From Sipunculus nudus (lineage: Eukaryota; Annelida; Sipuncula; Golfingiida; Sipunculidae), in the NCBI GenBank assembly GCA_026874595.1, contig CM049307.1, forward strand, positions 55,511,870 to 55,575,869: DNA of 64,000 bases. Direction: 5' to 3'. Below, piece after piece: positions 1-12,129 of this stretch (position 1 is its first letter; the number at the start of each line of letters is the position of its first letter). Made by a program: the position numbers and the translations under genes. Under the pieces are notes generated by a model, which was not told the DNA's origin, made no database searches, and worked only from the letters and a program-made list of their open reading frames with translations.

Positions 1-699
1 ATACCAAAGATTGTCATCAATGAGCCAATGTGTGCTAGCAAATTTCTGACCTGTCAGAAATAGAAAATGGCTGCCAGGTGTTGGCATCTCAAGAACCTTT
101 TAAAAAATTCCTGTGAAATTTTACCAGAGATAGCCACCCATGAGTACCTGTCTGATACTGAACTCACCAAAATTCATCGAAATCCAGTATAAGCACAAGG
201 CTGTCATTTTGGGAAACTGGGCATTTGGGGGCCTTAATTGAGGACCTGAAGGGTCTCAGTGCTTTCTAGTATATTATGTATTTGTCATATTAGAAAGTTT
301 ATGTATTGAAGATCTAAGCCAGTTTCTTTATGGCATGTGCAAATCCTGGTATATTAATCATTTAGCCTCAGTCACATAATCATTGAAAAAATAACCATTT
401 GGGAAAAGATAACATAATTTTTACCCCCTGCGGTTGAAGATTATGGTTTCTACAGGAAAACCATTGTCTGAACATGTGCAAACATTGATGAACATGTGCA
501 AAGTTTGAGTGCTTGAGGAAGCTACTGAGAGAATCCACATGTTAAAGCCGTGACCTTAGTGTACATGGTGGAGTAGTTCTGGATGCTGCAGTCTGAAGGT
601 ATCACAGGGATATAAGAAAATACTATTTCATACACCTGTAGTATAAAAAATCATTGAAGATATGTTTTATTGCATACACATGCGCCATGTAGCATTAGA

Positions 700-715
700 A
701 GGTGTGTGTGTGTGT
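700..715. repeat. Short (TG)n microsatellite
   Basis: A short run of alternating TG. It lies in AT-rich sequence with no nearby gene signal and is likely a neutral simple repeat. Confidence 0.7.
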
Positions 716-1504
716 AATGGCTAGTAATGTTAAAAAATTGATACTTGTAAGGCACAAGCCAGAGATGATATATTGAGTATGCTAAATGAGAGAAAAGTTT
801 GAATAATTATTGGTGTAATATAATTATTAATAATCATAAAACATACCTTGGAATAATTATCCTTACTAACTTCCTGCTGCATTGCAGGAAGGATAGAAAA
901 TTGTGATAAATTTTTGTTGGTTTCTGTATATATGTGTCTATATATCAAAAACTTACTCAGATCCATTTATAATCAGGTATCAATTTTACACTGGCCAAAG
1001 CTTTGATCCTCTTGTCAAAACAAATTTCTTCTGGTGTTTGTGTAATGTGTACCTTTAACATAATTTCCACAATTATTTTCCTGTGTTATCACTGAAAACT
1101 TGATGGGAAACCCATGTAACATTGATAGAAATGTTCAAGATTCTGTCATGTTGGGAAACCCAAGTATTCAAAATTTACTTTGCCTCAACAAAAAACAAAT
1201 AAGGAATCATCAGAGGGAAGAAATATGGATATGTGACCTAAAGAAATGTTGTGTCTAACATAAGGAATAACAACTCAGCATAAGGCACAGAAATCGCTTG
1301 TGTAGACAAAAGAGACACAAAGACATGATAGCCAGGAGATCCCATGCCGAAGAGAAACAAGGTAGATCATATTATAGTAGTAGTGCCTCATATAGAAGCA
1401 CAAAAAGAAGAAAATAAAAATACATCAATCAATCTAACTTTAGAGATGCAACACAAAACATTTGGTGAGCTCATATTCATAATGTAGAAAATACAAGACA
1501 AAAG

Positions 1505-1584
1505 AACTACAAGTTGAAAATAGGTTTGGTACAAGAGAGAAAAGAACTACAGGTAGGAAATAGGTTTGGTACAAGAGAGAAGAC
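1505..1584. repeat. 40-bp direct duplication in purine-rich tract
   Basis: Two adjacent copies of about 40 bases share ATAGGTTTGGTACAAGAGAG, at about 1520 and 1560, with a few substitutions. They sit in the purine-rich block at 1370-1760. This looks like a local slippage duplication; the 85-residue open frame across it is a by-product. Confidence 0.75.
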
Positions 1585-4500
1585 AAAAGAATTTCAACAG
1601 CTCCAAATGTGGAAAATGCCAGAAAAAAGAAAAAAGCTGGCAATTCAGGAATTCAAGAAAAAAAATTCCTGCCATGTAGAAGTGCAGCAAGAAAAAATTA
1701 AGCATGTAGTGAAGAAAAGAAAAAAAGCACACAGATCATCCATATGGGATTGGAAAAACTGTGACAGTTGAGCATGTTTTCTGTCAGCTGAGGTTTCTAC
1801 ATCTGGCAGGAATCTTTTTTGCAAACACTTGCTTGTCATTACCTCATGGATGTGCAAATATGTTCATGTCATTTGCACACATGTTGATGTCACAGCCAGT
1901 ATATATAAGATAACAAGCCACAGACCATCATATCTATTAAGTATATAACACAGGGGTTGAAAGATCCGTATTGTCCTGATGTGAGCACTTCAGATGCAGG
2001 TCTAATATTTTCAATATTACCCGCCTGGTGAGCTAGTATATCAATCCTTTAGTTAAACATTTCTAAGTTTATGGTTTAAACTTTTGAGAGGAGCACCTTC
2101 AAAAACTATGAATAAATACATTTATTTTATGGAGCAATAAATATATTTCTTCTTTACAGACTGGCTATATGAAAATTTTGAAAAGAAACACATTTCTGTA
2201 CTTCTAATATAATGTTCACTAAAAGTATCAATTTAAATTTTTAAAAATATAAATTGAAAAAGTGTGTGGAAAAATATTATTTTGAAGTAATTAATCATTT
2301 GGTTTTGCAGAGGGGTTTGTGGAATATTTAAGGGCATACTTTACTAAAAAATTTCTTTTTTCTGCCCCTGTGACTAAGTTACTGGACTTCAGCATGGCGT
2401 TCTTGGATTGTATCTTGTTTCATGGCTGAAAATGCAGGGCAGGTGCGGACAGCTGCAAAACTAAACAGCAGTTGTGTTTAACTGATAGGCAAAACAAACA
2501 TTATAGCTTGCCGCAAACATAATTTCCAACTAATTGTTTGAGAGCTTCCCCTTTTCCAGCTGGCATTTTTATTAAATGTCTGTGCTGTGCTCCGGTTCTC
2601 AAGGGGGTGTTAAGAGTTTAGGATTTCCTGGAGATATCGGAAGCATTAGAAGATCATTGTGTAGACATCTTTGTAGCAGAATCGCTGACTGATTGGAGGT
2701 TGACCTTTACATTTCTCATGACAAGACGGACAGAGAACACATAGAGTTAATTAAGTTAAACACATTTAGATTGCTGTAAACTTGAAGGCTGCTAGTGGGA
2801 TCAGTTTTCTAACTCCATAATTTCTGCTAATGAACTGACGAATGCTCCTAATTTCCCAAAGAATAAAATGAAAAATTTTCTCTTAATAATCTGTAATGTT
2901 TGTTTTCTTCATCAATATTTTGATAAAAATTTCCACAACAATAATTAAGTTACTTTTTCTGTATCTATCCAAATAAGAGACAGTATTTAAATTTATGTAC
3001 AATGTTTCAACAAGATTTCTAAAAAGAAAATTTTAATTGTTCCTTTTCAGTAAATTGAAAATAAGGACATCAACCAGATTTTAGTTTTCTTGCTTAAAGC
3101 ATATATATATATAAGGATGAATCAGCATGTAATTAATTATTTACACAAAGGAAGCTCCTCATATAATCATGAAATGGGCCGACCAATTAGGATTAGTAGA
3201 TTTTCAAGGTACTGGGGTTTTTTTTTGCAATTTCCGGATAAATTGGCTGAATTAAGTTCTTACAGCAGTGGGTACATCCAGGCACCTGACAAGCATTCCC
3301 TATTCAGGCGTGTTAAATTTTCAATTTTTTTAATTTATCAGAATATTTACGGTAATGTAAAGGTCTGTGGTTGAAAGTCTGCCGGAAAATGACTGATGAA
3401 CAAAAAATGTTTTAGATTCTTCAGTAGCAAATAGAATGATCAAGACTGCCTCCAAAAGGTTAAATTAATAACAGGTATCTAGTGAAACAGATTTTTTAGC
3501 ATTGTTTCTCTGTGTATACAAGAAGTATTTTATGCATCCGTTGTTTCACTTCAACCAGGCACCACATGGCAGAATATGCATTATCTTAGTGAAAGACTGT
3601 CACAAGTGTATGTTTATTCTTCTAACAGATTATTACATACCCATTAAACACAGATAAAAACATTACCTCCTTGCTGATGTAATAACAGTTTATACAGCAT
3701 TAATGTCACTAACTGGAGTATTTTGTTTTCCTCCATAGCTAGATACCGGAGCCGCTAGGGGGTTATCTGTAAGGAGTAGTTGTTAGCTGCAGGGGTTTGA
3801 GCCAATATGAGAACAACCTGTGAAAATGTCAGGCTATCTTGTCATGAGGTTTCGCTTCCAGTGTGGTAGTGACAACATGAGAGAAGGTCTGTTTATGTAT
3901 CCTGCCGTGCTGTGGAACTGGTGTTACTTTCATTTACATGTGCAGTGGAGATAGCGTATATCTGCTAGAGCCGTGCATGGTGTGTTTATGTAGGATGTTA
4001 ACACCAGCTGTGGACAACCTGACACTGCTCAACGTGAGACCATTGGATCATTGTATTTTGTTTTGTAATATACAGTACAGTACTGTAAACCTTAGTAAAG
4101 TGAAAATTATGGATAGAAAAGCAAGTTTAGACAAACTGTAGCACAAACCTTGGTAATTATTGGACTGAGTTTTGATACAAAATGTTTTATTCTATAGTCT
4201 CATTATATATCAGTGCCTTATGTTTCCATTGTCTTAAGGAAAAGTCAAACACTAATTATTGATTATAAATAAATGATAGATAGGGTGACTTATCCTGGGA
4301 GAATGTGAAACCAGCCCAGATCTGGATCATGTGACAAATGTTGCTTACCAGTTAACATGTGGTCATTTTGAAAACACAAAAAAGTGAAACTCATTACCCA
4401 ATTAACAAGTTGGAATTTCTGTATTCATATTAATAGTTTTCATCATTTGATAAAAGTTTAGGTGAAAATCCCAAAACAGGCAAAGGTAAATTGTGGTAAA

Positions 4501-6165
4501 GTAAAAACATAAAAAATGTGGTAACAGACTTTTCCACATCTTGTGAATTGGAAACCCAAAATCTCAAGAATCCCACACAAACATGTCATCGTTATTTGTG
4601 AAATAACAGACAAAAGAGCAATCTGTAGGCTATGACTGTAACTTTGAGAAAATCTCCCTGCACTAACAAATATAATGTTTACTGGTGTACAAAGCTGACT
4701 TCATGAACTGTGACACTTTAGCTTATCAGTATGGTTTTCTTAATCTTCATGAAACAGACAGTGCCACCTGGAGGTTGTATATTGTTAACTACATGCATAA
4801 AAATTGGTTTATTTGCCGCAGTACCTAATTCTAAAATCACTTACACTTTTATCTATTGTGACACTTATGTTTCGTCCTTATCCACAAGGGTACTTGTTCA
4901 AGAGAAAAACAGATGCAGATACCATCAGTCGTGTGGTACAAGGATCATTGGACCTGATATGGTTATTGTGGTGAGGGTTACATTCATAGTCTGAAGAGAC
5001 CTGAGAGTACTCCCAAAACCTCCCAAGCAACAGAGAGGGTTAGTGAGGGTTAGCGAAGCTAACGGACCTTGTTAGCTGTGAGGTTAACTGAAGTTGACCA
5101 AGCAGAGCTGGGATTTGCAGCTGAGCGTGTTTATACTACCAGTGCTTGTAAACAGTAATTGCACATATGCTGAGCATTCACTTTACAGGGCCACACAGAC
5201 AAAGAGAGGAAAAAGTCCAGCTGGTTTTGACCACAGGGAGCAGGGTTATTAAAGTAAACAAAGGATCATTAGACTGGGATTCCAGCATTGTTTCTACTTG
5301 GGGTTCCCTCTTCATGGGCTGTTTGGGTTTGGCTGGCAGCTGGGTCATTGCTGATGTTTTGATGCTTTTTAGGTAGAATAATATAAACAAATGTCATTGA
5401 TGGGGCCTGGGGTTGATTTATCAGTAGCTGATCCTGGGGTCTGGGAGATTAAGGACATCTTGGTTTTACCTATAGACAAAGGAGCAGACCTTTTCAAGTG
5501 GTTCTTTTGAGGAAACTACTCTGTGCTTTTATTTGGTCTGACTATAATGTAATTATTATTGTAATTATAATGGAAAAGAAATCTGGTATTTTTAATTTCT
5601 TTAGAAAAGTCTTAAAATGGCATAAACATGACTCAAGATACCCCCTATCACCTATTACAAATAGCAGCTTTAGGTGATTAAATAACATGTTTATTTCCAT
5701 TTTGAAAATTTACAGATACATGCACTGAAACATAAATTTTGCATATTCTCATGTGACTGTAGTGCATCAAGCAGTCTTGACTTTGATAAAGCAGTAGCTA
5801 CTTAGTGTCTTTGCAGAATAAAATTGATCAGTCACAGTAAACCATAAGTGCATGAATGGTGTTGGCCTTCCGTTTGATTGTACAGGCCCTATGTGTTTCG
5901 ATTTTCCATCTTTACTAATACCCACAACGCCAATGACTTTGAGAGGTTTATTGTAGTATAAACAACATTACAACATGCCCTCTATCTTTTCATGTACACA
6001 CGGATGATGTATGACCCCAGAGCCATTGAGCCAAAGGTAATTCCTTCAGTTATGAGTGCGTCTTGTGGCTGCCTTGCCTGACAGTGCAGCATATGTCAGC
6101 CAGAGCGGTCTTAATGTCCATGGTGCTGTCCTGGGTAAAAGGCAGTCGCTTGCAGAATCTGACAG

Positions 6166-6438
6166 ATGAAAGGCACGATAAAATTGGACCGTATTGATTG
6201 TGGAATAAGCCTGATGCATTTTTCAGTTGATGGCATTTTGCCGCAGAACAGGTCAGCCCTGCGGTCCAGCACCAGCAGTATTAGTGGCAGCGACCCTGCA
6301 GCAGCTGTGGCAGCCCAGGTGTCTGCGACAGTCAGCAGCAGCCCCAATCCACTTACAAAATGTGAAATGGACAGCGACAGATTAAATATTGATGACACAA
6401 GAGCTTGCCAATCTCATGTTGTGGTATTCGGAAAGTGA
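6166..6438 (+). other. Doubtful 90-residue open frame, Ser/Ala-rich
   Basis: An ATG-initiated frame of 90 residues in sequence richer in GC than its surroundings. The middle third is low-complexity serine and alanine (SSTSSISGSDPAAAVAAQV), the kind of composition seen in disordered regions of regulatory proteins. The opposite strand is open over the same interval for 95 residues, which weakens the coding case. The CCGCAG at 6240-6245 is a possible acceptor, but there is no good donor. I do not recognise the product. A fragment of an exon, a conserved noncoding element, or chance are all possible; chance is the most likely. Confidence 0.2.
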
Positions 6439-7029
6439 AGTTTCCATTTATCTAAGATGTTTCTTCAGGACACTTGTTTCGCTGTGCTAAGTGTGTTAGT
6501 AAGCAAGTTCTCAGCCCAACATTCCCAGTGGACTCTGAAATAAGATTATACAGGGTAATAGCACCATAACCAGATGACGTTCACTAAATGGTGTTTCGCA
6601 AATAGCAAAGAGCAGGCAAAGACCAGAAAATGTAAATTGCCCCAGCTTTTTCAGGTTTTGAAACTTTAAAACTCAAGAAAATTCACTTTTATAAAATCTC
6701 ATAGCTGATATAGAATGCAATAGGTAGTCTGCCTTCATCATGTTTTATAAAAAAACACAACCAAAATGTCATGCTGAGCGAGATTTTCCATACTCCTTTA
6801 TGATTATTAAGATTTTTTCCCATATTTGCAGCATTCTACAGCACCAGAAGTAACCTGGTACTTATTTTGGGTGCTTGTTACATCTTTTAAATATCAGTAC
6901 CTTTCTCTATTCATTCATTGGTCAGGATGGCATATTTTTGTGGTTTAGACCTTGGCCCAGGGTCAAAGTGTAAAAGAGAACAGAACATGCTAACATATTG
7001 GGAAACTTCTTTTTACAGCCACCTCACTG

Positions 7030-7205
7030 TTGAGGACACTTGTCTTTTGCAGACACTTGAAATGGTCCTGTGAAATGTGCATGTAGAGGCCGGTAACCTA
7101 ACTATGACAGGCATCTTTATTACAGATAGTTGAAGTGATGGTGTGAAATGTAGACTGGGAAACCAAGAACCTCTCTAATGCAGCACCTCTATTACAGGCA
7201 AAAAC
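7030..7205. repeat. Decayed ~72-bp tandem repeat
   Basis: The pattern 'TATTACAGA...TTGAA...TGGT..TGTGAAATGTG' recurs with a spacing near 72 bases (TGAAATGT at 7071 and 7143), followed by a partial third unit with CTATTACAGGC. The copies are diverged, so this is an old minisatellite. Confidence 0.5.
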
Positions 7206-7536
7206 CCAGCTCCCTCAGGTGTTCATAATAAATCTGAAGTTTCCACTGTAGATGTCTTGCAAAAATAATTATCATTTTAAATAATTTTATGCCTCAGAGC
7301 ACCATTTTAATTTGATTCCAATGATAACAAGTCTTCGTGCAGGCCACAAGCAAAGGCGGGGTCTGTATAAACATTCCTTTGGGTTTTTTTCTGAACAATA
7401 AACATGTTCAGGTGTTTATTTTTTAATAATATGTCTATTTAGCATTTGCACAGATATACAAACAATATGATTTCATTTCTTGAAAAAAAAAAATATGTAA
7501 CTTAAGTTTAGATAAGATTGTTTGTGTTGGACCCAC

Positions 7537-7640
7537 TTGCCCTGTCAGGTAGGTAAGAGCCTACTTCGCATTGCCCTATTACCAAATTCTCAAACTTGTA
7601 CTTGCCCGGGCAAGCAGTATTAATGTCTAACCCTGCCTGA
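7537..7640. repeat. Dispersed hairpin repeat (ACTTGCCC family), copy 1
   Basis: Contains the self-complementary ACTTGCCCGGGCAAG at 7600-7614 followed by ATTAATGTCTAACCCTG. The same arrangement recurs at 29830-29930, where the hairpin is ACTTGCCCGACTGGGCAAGT followed by TTAATGTTGAGCCCTG. Two copies sharing both the hairpin and its 3' tail point to one dispersed repeat family rather than chance. Confidence 0.65.
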
Positions 7641-8249
7641 AGTACCACGTTGTATTTCAGCCAGAGTCATTGCTGTCAGCCATAGAACTGTACTGTACTG
7701 ACAGGCTTTCTGGCAGATGTTTGATGTCTGCAGCTGATGTCAGGCATAAGTCATCCAGTGGTTAATATCTGTGGTGGTCTGGCATGCCTTTTAACATCAG
7801 ACATGGTCATATTCACTTGTGTGGGCGTGGGAGCAGATGAGAAGACTTATTGTAGTGACCCCTTATGAACAATTGATTTCCCTCTGTTTGGTCTGCCGAG
7901 CCATGGATGGAAAAGAAATCCCTGTAGTCTGTGAGGAAGAATGGTTTATAATGTATTGTACATTGGTAGTGAGATGATGAAAATTTGGTGACATAAATCT
8001 CTGACACAGACAGTGAAGGCTTGAATGTCCAGGTCCATAGTCATGCGTGTTCTTGAAAAAAAATGATTTTTTTAAGTTCAAAATTTTTTCTAGAAATTTT
8101 ATTCTTTGTTCCTGTTGAGTTATGAGTTAAGAAAATCTTGCACGGAGGGGTTGGCTTTGTCCAGTGGGCTTTTGTGCAGGTGGACTTTTGTCTGGATGGG
8201 CTTTTGTCTGTCACCTTGGTCATATACTTTGAAAAGTATTGAACTGAGT

Positions 8250-8711
8250 TCGCAGCCAAAAGAAGTATACGCTCATAGAGCAGCTACAGGTTGCTGCGGT
8301 CAAGACCTCAGCCCTGTGCGCTCCTTAAGCATGTTCTCTGAGCCAACAGCCGCAGTGCCACGCCAAGCCAAGCAGGGAGCCGTAGAGGGCGCCATCTTCT
8401 CTCCTAGGTTGAAGTCCTTGTTAGAAAGCTACAGCATCCACAGCCACAAAGCCCGAAGCAACCCGCATTCCCTCCACCGATCCCAGCAGCGGAGACCCAG
8501 CCATGCCATTCGAGAGCCGAACTCGATCCTTGTGAACGACCTTACTTCGAGACGCAAAGCCCTTTTACTTGCGATTTTGGTCATTTGGACCGTTTAACCA
8601 GTTTCCCAGTTATGCAAGTTTACAAGTTTTTTCGTCATCGGCAAGTTCGCAGCTAACAATTACGGGTACGCAGATCACTTTTGTGGTAATATATTATCTC
8701 AGCTGATTCAA
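8250..8711 (+). promoter_or_regulatory. CpG-rich promoter-like block, possible first exon
   Basis: This block has about 25 CpG dinucleotides in about 450 bases, while flanking kilobases are CpG-poor, as expected where surrounding DNA is methylated and this block is not. GGCGCCATCTT at about 8388 is, on the minus strand, AAGATGGCGCC, the YY1-type element often found at transcription starts of animal genes. A candidate donor, TTCAAG|GTACAT, lies at 8711/8712, so a plus-strand first exon ending there is conceivable. The 163-residue plus-strand frame at 8106-8597 overlaps the block; its C terminus is hydrophobic and I recognise no family in it. A promoter on the minus strand, or a young CpG-rich transposon remnant, cannot be ruled out. 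Confidence 0.4.
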
Positions 8712-9524
8712 GGTACATATGATTACTGGAACATGGGTTTCTGGTCATTGGAATGAGTTGATTTGTTACAAGTAAGTAAATGGGTTTGCTTATTAAGTGA
8801 TAAGTTCCTAAGTTGCAAACAACACTGAATACAGGATTGAAATCCTATAGAAAGTTCATGTTAATTCTTACATATCTTGTAAGGTCAAGGAATAAATTTA
8901 TCTGTAAGTCTGGAAACCCTGAATACATGGAAAAACCAAACCTGCTGCCAATAACAGAACATCTGCTGAATATATAGGTGCAAAGTGTAAACACTGATTC
9001 ATTTAGAGATTTCATTTAATATTATACCTGCATGGGAGAGGATATGCTGAGAGACTGCTGAATTGTAAATAAATTGGAACAGCCCTGAGTAGCAGCTGAG
9101 ACAGGTGTTAGCACTTAGTACCTGGCTGGGGCAGTGCTTGACCAGCAGGTGAGATATATGGATCAGATCAACCCCCAGCAGCACCCCCCTTACACATGGA
9201 GCCTGCAGCACTGTTTGTCTGACTGTACTGCTATACAAGAGGCCGTGTACCTGTGCCTTGTCCATTTAAGTGCCTGGGGAGAACTTACTCATGTTTAAGT
9301 TAAAGTTCTTTCATCTTATTACTCATACCTGTGTTATTTTGAGTAACTATGATAGTATCTCACTCAGGTGAGATGTGTTCACAGTATGTTTCACATCAAG
9401 GCTATCACTTGCAGTGCTGACTAAGTGACCTTTAGCAGTAGTGGCTTGACCTACATTTTCAAGGTTAAGGGAGAAATCATTCTATAATTATTTCAAAGCT
9501 GGACCCCTGTTCAGCTAGTAGAAG

Positions 9525-9764
9525 TTTCCAACTACTTTTATTGCTGAATGCATTTTTGCTTGACTACATTTATTATTACCAAATATATATTTGGCTGTAG
9601 AACACTAATTGAAACTCAATTGACTTTTCAAAGCTTGACTCCTGTTTCCAACTACTTTTATTGCTGAATGCATTTTTTGCCTGACTACATTTATTATTAC
9701 CAAATATATATTTGCCTGTAGAACACTTATTCAACTCAATTGACTTTTCAAAGCTGGACCTTTA
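9525..9764. repeat. 120-bp tandem duplication, two copies
   Basis: Two units begin TTTCCAACTACTTTTATTGC at 9525 and 9645, exactly 120 bases apart, and stay closely similar through AATATATATTTG and the CTCAATTGACTTTTCAAAGC segment. Differences are mostly single substitutions and short indels, indicating a fairly recent duplication. No coding potential is apparent. Confidence 0.9.
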
Positions 9765-9942
9765 TTTTCAAGGTTAAAGGATCAGCCAGTTTTATTTGTG
9801 AATGAATACTGACATCTGTTCTCAGACCATTTGAGTTGAAAGGAACCATACACTTAAGTCCTAAACAGGTAGAGCTGTTTTGACATGAGATTTTGCAAGA
9901 ACAATATCTATAATTTGAATGAAATATCAGACTGGACTATAA

Positions 9943-10175
9943 CCCTGGTAAGTTGAGGGGTAAAACACTCAGCTCTCTCCCCTGGTGACTGGGGTTCAAT
10001 CCCTGGTGTGGCTGTGAGAGTGGGTTGTAATTGCCTGTCCAAGGCCGGTGGTTTTCTCTGGGTTCTACGGTTTCCTCCACCTCTACAATCTACTGAACGC
10101 AACAGTCTGAGCCATGGTGAGTGCCACAATTAGTTTTAAAAACAATTATTTGTACAATCCATGTAAAATAAATAA
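9943..10175 (+). mobile_element. tRNA-derived SINE
   Basis: GGTTCAATCCC at 9993-10003 matches the RNA polymerase III B-box consensus GGTTCRANYCC exactly. It is followed at 10047-10080 by CGGTGGTTTTCTCTGGGTTC and a run ending CGGTTTCCTCCAC, which resembles the conserved central domain shared by several animal SINE families. The A box is not clear, so the head is degraded. The 3' part becomes AT-rich near 10130-10170. An open frame on the minus strand across this element is an artefact. Confidence 0.75.
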
Positions 10176-10749
10176 GTTTATATTACCATCTTGTTCCCTT
10201 GACCATTATTTCAAGGTTAATGTAGAAGCTGTATATATTGATCGTTTAGGGATATTTTTATATCAACTCTGAGTTAAATGTAGCATCTCAAACATTTTGC
10301 CCACGGGGCTTGACCTAGGGATTAGCTCTTTTCTCATGTAAATCACACCATTTACACACTTGGGTCACCTTTACATAACATCAGACTACTTACCTCAGTA
10401 TACATACTCCAGTGCTTACAGTACAGATTTGTCTAAGGGGTGCCACCGTGAATGTATTTAGTTATTTGGTTCCCGCATGTCAAGTATGTATATTGACCTT
10501 ATTTCAGTACTGAAAGCCCTCAGACACCTAGGTCAGTGTCTGATATCTGACTTGATCCAAGTCAGTTTGTCAGCACCTTATGGTTTATATGCTAGTGTTA
10601 GTGGAAAATAAATATTTGAGACAAACATGTTTAAACAACATTATGGGGTCTATTACTGTCTAAGTAGATTTCCTTTGCTCCATAGGCTTTTTAAACACAC
10701 TTAATTGAGTACTCACTCTCCATCACCAATACATCTATTATATGTAGTA

Positions 10750-10980
10750 CAGGTACAGTGTGTCCTGTGATATTTTATCCAGGTACATTGTCCTAGACAT
10801 TTTGTCCTGTGAGATTTTGTACAGGTACATTGTCATATGAAATTTTGTCCTGTGACATTTTGTCCAGGTACACTGTCATAGGACATTTTGTCCGGGTACA
10901 TTGTCATATGAAATTTTGTCATGTGACATTTTGACCAGGTACATTGTCATAGGACATTTTGGCCTGTGACATTTGTCCAT
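10750..10980. repeat. ATTTTGTCC-type minisatellite
   Basis: Short alternating modules built on GACATTTTGTCC(T/A), CAGGTACATTGTCATA and TGTGACATTTTG recur through about 230 bases with variable spacing, giving a higher-order unit near 40-45 bases. GGACATTTTGTCC is nearly self-complementary at its ends (GGACA/TGTCC). Similar fragments (TTTTGTCC, ACTTTGTCAGGGAC) appear again at 11640-11710. Confidence 0.85.
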
Positions 10981-11242
10981 GTATGTGTCTTGTCACATTT
11001 TGCCAGTATTCTGACCTCATGTGTCAGATGATTTGACCAAAATTAACACATCCAGAAGACCCACACCAGGTGAGGTCCCAACAAACTGGACTTCTGTACA
11101 ATAAACATAGTACTAATACTGCTGCTGTAAGCTAAGAGGGCTGCTGCTGCTACCATGCTGAGTCAGCAGAGAGAGGGCTGAGTGGGTGTTATGAACCCTT
11201 ACATCTGCCGCTCTCAAACCTTTCTCCTGTGCTGTCCTACAG

Positions 11243-11308
11243 ATTAAGCTCTACCTGAATCAGCCAGAGCCCGCCAGCACCTGCAGCCAGTTTGTCATGA
11301 AGACCTGA
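11243..11308 (+). CDS. Candidate terminal coding exon of an unidentified gene
   Basis: The pyrimidine-rich CTGTGCTGTCCTACAG immediately precedes 11243 and is a good splice acceptor. The exon is open in one frame only, starting in phase 0, and encodes 21 residues (beginning IKLYLNQPEPASTCSQ) then TGA at 11306-11308. Codons such as CAG, GAG, GCC, AGC and CTG are GC-rich against an AT-rich background, which supports real coding sequence. A candidate 3' UTR with AATAAA follows. Upstream coding exons were not found with confidence, so the gene would lie to the left. A GTAATG directly after the TGA could also act as a donor, but only after a stop. I do not recognise the peptide. Chance resemblance to an exon remains quite possible. 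Confidence 0.35.
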   Translation: MKLYLNQPEPASTCSQFVMKT

Positions 11309-11755
11309 GTAATGTGGCAGCCATCCACTACTTTTGTACATACAATTGATAGTAGACATACACAGCATACCCCCAGCCTGTCTCTGTGATTGATGCACGA
11401 GGGAGCTCCTCTTGTTTTATACAGCACACAGCATGGTATATATCAGGTTTTGGTACATTCATATATACAAAATATATGTATGATTGATGATGAGGGGATT
11501 TTTTGATGATGTACAGGGAACACACACAGAATTTGTTAGGTTTTTAGTACATGTTTGTGGATGGAATGTTTGTCACGTGAATATTCATGATGCGAATAGA
11601 CATGAGGAGGACTTTAATCTAGGGATCATCTTGTTCCGGAGTATTTGTCTAGGGATTATCTGTGAAGGGACATTAATTTTGTCCTGGGAACTTTGTCAGG
11701 GACAGATTTATGCACTGAATGTTAGTCAGTGAATAAATGTGTTGGTAAATTTCCA
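11309..11755 (+). terminator. Candidate 3' UTR and polyadenylation signal
   Basis: Following the TGA at 11308, AATAAA occurs at 11732-11737, with TGTGTTGG just downstream serving as a possible GU-rich element. The implied 3' UTR is about 430-450 bases. AATAAA is common by chance in AT-rich DNA, so support comes mainly from its position behind the candidate last exon. Confidence 0.3.
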
Positions 11756-12129
11756 GCAGGCAACATCTTATTAAAGATTTAGAATTGGTTTATTTGCAGA
11801 TAATGGACAATGTCAGTCTTGTCCCATTTCTCATACTGGTCTTCCTGCCCTGTTCATTCCTTTAGATTTTTTCACCTGTCCCTGAATTGATTGTGAATAA
11901 AGCTTTGTCTTCAACTTCAGTCCTGCGTGGAAAAATTTGTTATACCAGTGAATATTATGACATATGATGGGCTTTTGTCTGATGATGGTTTCCAAAGCTG
12001 TATGAAATATAGAAACCATATCATTTCTAGAATGTAGCATCATTTGCAAATAAAGAGATTTTACAAACTGATGAAAATACAAGTTCATACAGCATTGTAA
12101 ATTCCATCTTGTATTGTCAGTCTGCATGA

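Larger units (their letters stand above)
1..6050. other. AT-rich stretch with no supported gene
   Basis: Apart from the small repeats listed separately I see no gene here. Open frames are short, are not bounded by convincing splice sites and have no recognisable protein motif. The stretch could be intron or intergenic DNA; the sequence does not decide. A block at 1370-1760 is strongly purine-rich on the plus strand, which explains the short frames found there on both strands. Confidence 0.5.

Noticed and set aside
10088-10113. ATG|GTGAGT splice donor
   Set aside because: It lies in the SINE body and has no matching open exon upstream.
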